Shown: piece by piece, positions 9,390 through 11,964 of the stretch
Numbering within the stretch: the first letter of the stretch is position 1
Layout: every line of letters begins with the position of its first letter
Source: Paraglomus occultum
Lineage: Eukaryota > Glomeromycota > Glomeromycetes > Paraglomerales > Paraglomeraceae
Direction: 5' to 3'
NCBI GenBank assembly: GCA_910592205.1
Contig: CAJVPJ010001140.1
Location: 1-11,964, forward strand
DNA: 11,964 bases
Notes under the pieces: model-generated
The model's database searches: none
What the model was told of the DNA's origin: nothing
The model's input: the letters and a program-made list of their open reading frames with translations, nothing else
Program-made: the position numbers and the translations under genes

Positions 9390-10812
9390 CGATTTGCTTT
9401 GCACAGTAAATTACTTCACCCGGCCTGAGACATTTGCTTCGCATAAACCACAATCTCTCAAACCTACCTCTGTAATGTGGAAACCGCCTTGTAATGATTC
9501 TATATACAGGCACGTGTCTTCTCTTCCCATTTCCCTCGGATTGGTTTTGTCCCCGTTGTTGGAGCCAGAAGTAAGGTGAGTCTTTTAGGGTTTTCCAGTT
9601 TGACCGGCCCAGACTACCAACTAAGCGCGGCGCCACGAACATTGGGAAGCGAGTAAACGGCGCCTAAGGAGGGGAAGGGAGTTGAGGAGTCTGATGTGAA
9701 GACTATGAGGCAGAGTGTATACAGAATGAGATTTACAACTCCGTATAGTCAGAAAGCCTATTTTATCTAAATTGTATCCCCGTTTGTGCTTCTGATTTCT
9801 GCGATTTGCTCTGATTGAATTGGCTATGATATGCAGTGTTCGGCAATGATCAAACAGCACGTTTATTTATTATTATATATTATAGTCGGACGGGGGACGT
9901 GTTAAAGTGGGGGGGGGCGGATTGATCAATTGAGTTGAAAAAAAAAGAAATCAAAAAGGGGTTGGATGTACGATAATATGTAGATTTCACCATCAATCTT
10001 GTTTCCCCGGGACACATTGATCCGCGGGATGATAATAATAAGAATTTTTATAGGGTTTTTTTACTAATTTTGGGACGCAATGTGGCTTGATGAACCAATA
10101 AACGAATAGTTTTACATACTCGAAAGCTGATTGTGTTACATCAATGCACATGTTCTGACGCATATGTAAAGATGCGACTAAACACGGTAATTTACTGTAC
10201 AGGAAAACTACAAGTTCCGAGTGAATGAATGCTTGTAATCTATTTTTCGAAAACAAGTCATGTTATCCGAACAGTATGAGTAAACCAGCTATTGACTTAA
10301 TTGGATCTCGTCGTTGCAGTCCAGGTCGTTACAGTGTTAGAGTACAATACATGTTTTGTAAAATAAACAGGTGAATAAGTTGATAGGCTTTGCTATTGAT
10401 GTCAATTCTAATGGTTGGGCTTCTATTGACGCATAACTAGTTTATATCCAACTGGATATAGAGGATGTGGATGTGACTCTGAATGAGTTTATGATAATAG
10501 TATTATTTAGCATTGATTGACTCATCCAATTCCCACAAATATTGACCAATGAAATTCTAGTGGTTATTTACGGTTTGTTGAGAAAACTGTTCACTAGCGG
10601 ATTACAGTTGTGAGAACAGCAAATGAATAAATTCCTTGGGAAATAGCAAATAACTATTTAGAAGTGTTCAGTTTGAAGAGACATCTTGATAAGGAAACCG
10701 CGGATAAATGTAAGTTGGAAAACGAGATACACTATTAACTTGCAAGTTTTAATCGTTTGTAGCACTCCCAACTGTGGGTAAATTCAGAAAAAAAAGTTCT
10801 GGCCCCGTACCC

Positions 10813-10873
10813 GTAGCAAAATTCAGCCCGATTCAAAATCAGGCATGGTCCATTTCGTGCCGGATTGCGCTAC
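10813..10873 (-). other. Structured GC-richer patch with nested inverted repeats
   Basis: GTAGC at 10813-10817 pairs with GCTAC at 10869-10873. Inside, on the minus strand, GCCTGATT and AATCGGGC form an eight-base stem (one G-T pair) around a TTG loop, and ATGG-A-CCAT lies next to it. The patch is clearly richer in G and C than its surroundings. It could be the end of a decayed small transposon, a structured RNA or a chance fold. It lacks tRNA A and B boxes. A 43-codon open minus-strand frame (with NGPCLILNRAEFCYGYGART) also crosses it. Confidence 0.3.
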
Positions 10874-10892
10874 AGCAAGAAACAAAATATGG

Positions 10893-11111
10893 TTAGACTG
10901 AATCGATGAGCAAACTATCTTCGTCGGCAATGGTGACATTAAACGTCATGACTACTTCGCCTGGTTCATGACTTCTCTCAACAAAGCCATCCATACTCGT
11001 AATGGCTTCGTACATAATATAATGTAAAAATTTGGTATATACTTGATCGTTTATACAATAAATGACCAAAAGTAGCAGATGATCGGCAGATTGCGTTTTA
11101 TTATGTGACAT
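10893..11111 (-). CDS. Unidentified gene fragment, probably a 3' exon
   Basis: The 72-codon frame reads like real protein: DHLLLLVIYCINDQVYTKFL, then HYIMYEAITSMDGFVERSHE and PGEVVMTFNVTI, ending ADEDSLLIDSV before TAA. The ATG at 11111 lies inside a short repeat shared with 11338-11357, and the frame stays open upstream to an in-frame TAG preceded by a plausible acceptor (CCAAATTAG or AACTTTCAG), so this is more likely an internal or last exon than a whole gene. I found no upstream exon to join, and I do not recognise the family. It could be a relic of a duplicated gene. Confidence 0.35.
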   Translation of the reverse strand: MSHNKTQSADHLLLLVIYCINDQVYTKFLHYIMYEAITSMDGFVERSHEPGEVVMTFNVTIADEDSLLIDSV

Positions 11112-11120
11112 AATTGAGAG
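11101..11120. repeat. Short direct repeat R, copy 1
   Basis: This 20-base unit (TTATGTGACATAA followed by a TGAGAG end) matches 11338-11357 with one mismatch, and weaker similarity continues for about 20 bases beyond. Copy 1 overlaps the possible ATG of the fragment ending at 11111. Confidence 0.7.
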
Positions 11121-11179
11121 AATGATATGGCTGAAAGTTAACTAATTTGGTTATAACATTTTGATTCATATGATAACGT

Positions 11180-11217
11180 GGGGCATCTGCAACAAAACCA
11201 AAGTGAACATTTGACTA
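11180..11217. repeat. Short direct repeat E, copy 1
   Basis: The unit begins GGGGCATCTGCAACAAAACC and ends AAAGTGAACATTTGACTA. It matches 11298-11340 apart from one inserted base, a five-base insertion and a final substitution. Read on the minus strand it looks like an intron 3' end: a T-rich tract ending GTTTTGTTGCAG. Confidence 0.75.
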
Positions 11218-11297
11218 AAAATGGTCCGATGTTGAGTGATTGATGTCATTTGGAATGCCGTGTGTCATAGTCAGATAGACAATCGTACATTTTATAT

Positions 11298-11340
11298 GGG
11301 GCATGCTGCAACAAAACCAGACAAAGTGAACATTTGATTA
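11298..11340. repeat. Short direct repeat E, copy 2, touching repeat R copy 2
   Basis: This is the second copy of the GGGGCAT...GAACATTTGA unit. It runs straight into copy 2 of the other repeat (11338-11357), whereas near copy 1 the two units are separated by about 60 bases and in the opposite order. A single tandem duplication does not explain the arrangement. Confidence 0.75.
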
Positions 11341-11357
11341 TGTGACATAAATGAGAG
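11338..11357. repeat. Short direct repeat R, copy 2
   Basis: Second copy of the TTATGTGACATAA unit, with one mismatch to 11101-11120. It overlaps the last three bases of the adjacent E repeat. After it the sequence is related to the copy 1 flank for a short way (TGATG units, then TGGCTG), then diverges. Confidence 0.7.
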
Positions 11358-11619
11358 GCTGATGATGATGTGGCTGTAAAATTGACCAATGTGACTGATG
11401 ACATTCTGAAAAGTAATAATGGTGCTCATTCATAACTTATAGACTTGTTGATTTTAATGTTCCCTTTATCATACCAGAATGTGAGGAATATAAACCATAA
11501 CAGGAGCAATATAGGATTATCCCTATATAAAAATAAAGTATATGAAGCTAATTTACATTAAATCCACTATGGAACCCAAGAATTACAGCACCATTAGAAG
11601 TATTTTAAAAAAGGAACAA

Positions 11620-11964
11620 TTACTTCCTTAATTTCAATCAAGATCATTTTTTAGTCTCTTTAACTTCAATTTGAGCAACTTGACCATTCTGTTGCTCTTT
11701 TAAGTGCTGGTTTTCTTCCTTTAACTTAGTGACTTCAGCTTCTAATTCTTTGATTCTCTTTATTTTCTCATCACCTCATTCTTTGGATTTCTCATGAAAT
11801 TTAGCTACTTCTTCTCTTTCAATATTTAATTCTTCTTTGGTGGTGGATAATTCTTTTTCTAGTTCTCTAGTTTTTTTTTTCCAAACAATAACTAAAAGAT
11901 TGAGAAATTAACTCGCTTTTGGTGGGTGTGGTTGCCTTTTTCTCTATTTTGTGACAATAACACA
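11620..11964 (-). pseudogene. Lys/Glu-rich coiled-coil coding relic with in-frame TGA codons, cut by the right edge
   Basis: From 11870 down, the minus strand reads TRELEKELSTTKEELNIERE and on to EKSKE, then a TGA (11776-11778), then GDEKIKRIKELEAEVTKLKE and further coiled coil to ETKK. Two more TGA codons (11644-11646, 11638-11640) precede the TAA at 11620-11622. Leu and Glu spaced in heptads make a coiled coil clear. Upstream of a tract of ten T (11871-11880) a different frame is open to the edge (ATTPTKSELISQSFSYCLE). One base fewer in that tract would join the two frames. No ATG is present. Either this is a fungal pseudogene with a nonsense codon and a frameshift, or it comes from a genome that reads TGA as Trp and the tract length is an error. 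The function is unknown. Confidence 0.5.

Larger units (their letters stand above)
9302..10892. other. Spacer of about 1.6 kb upstream of the large membrane protein gene
   Basis: The near part should hold the promoter of the gene below it. A GC-richer patch (9590-9700) and a possible exon at 9468-9530 (MGREDTCLYIESLQGGFHIT, donor GTAGGT) may belong to an alternative first exon. A run of nine G lies near 9909-9917. An 87-codon minus-strand open stretch without ATG at its start (9993-10256) could be chance. Between 10260 and 10800 I see nothing convincing. Confidence 0.4.
11112..11619. other. Spacer of about 0.5 kb with interleaved repeats
   Basis: Apart from the E and R repeats, this AT-rich stretch shows no gene. 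On the minus strand a 29-codon frame (starting MPHIKCTIVYLTMTHG) follows the second acceptor-like repeat but ends soon. From 11400 to 11619 I see nothing supported. Confidence 0.4.

Noticed and set aside
9476-9574. Plus-strand frame containing DWFCPRCW, resembling the end of a PHD finger
   Set aside because: The frame is bounded by stops on both sides, lacks the earlier Cys pairs and the His of a PHD finger, and no upstream exon supplies them.
9900-9925. G-rich tract as a quadruplex or telomere-like element
   Set aside because: Only one long G run is present with one shorter run nearby, not four spaced runs, and there is no repeated telomeric unit.
9993-10256. Minus-strand open frame of 87 codons with hydrophobic and Tyr-rich parts
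   Set aside because: It has no ATG at its start, no clear splice sites and no recognisable motif. The length is possible by chance.
10813-10873. Possible tRNA gene
   Set aside because: The fold lacks a four-arm cloverleaf, an anticodon arm and A and B box sequences. Only the outer and one inner stem pair.

Overview
This window looks like a stretch of AT-rich fungal nuclear DNA. It has short spliceosomal introns with GT-AG and one GC-AG boundary, a fungal-type UBC6 gene, and long gene-poor spacers. The intron density and composition suggest an early-diverging fungus such as a Mucoromycota relative. That placement is an inference; the sequence contains no rRNA or other marker to prove it. No continuous ORF shows any of the genes whole. 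I rebuilt them by matching splice sites and reading phase across exons.

All the supported genes lie on the minus strand. From right to left they are: a 730-residue low-complexity membrane protein of unknown function (6516-9301, first exon provisional); a partly resolved Pro/Ser-rich basic protein (4553-5133, 5' end missing); a candidate 41-residue membrane microprotein (3666-4427); the UBC6 ubiquitin-conjugating enzyme (1859-3580, seven exons, 288 residues, high confidence); and the first two exons of an unknown membrane-anchored protein that runs off the left edge (1-544). UBC6 acts in ER-associated degradation, and two neighbours also appear to be membrane proteins, but nothing in the sequence shows that the genes act together.

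The spacers are 545-1858 (one TATA box and a doubtful 28-codon ORF on the plus strand), 5134-6515 (possible unlinked exons, small hairpins, an AAT-rich microsatellite), 9302-10892 (mostly featureless, a G9 tract, a structured GC-richer patch near 10813-10873) and 11112-11619 (interleaved short direct repeats). A fragment of an unidentified gene lies at 10893-11111.

The last 350 bases differ from the rest. They encode a Lys/Glu-rich coiled coil on the minus strand, interrupted only by TGA codons, plus one frame change at a homopolymer of ten T. This could be a decayed gene, or DNA from an organism that reads TGA as Trp, such as the Mollicutes-related endobacteria known in Mucoromycota. It is the most unusual signal here, but it is short and at the edge.
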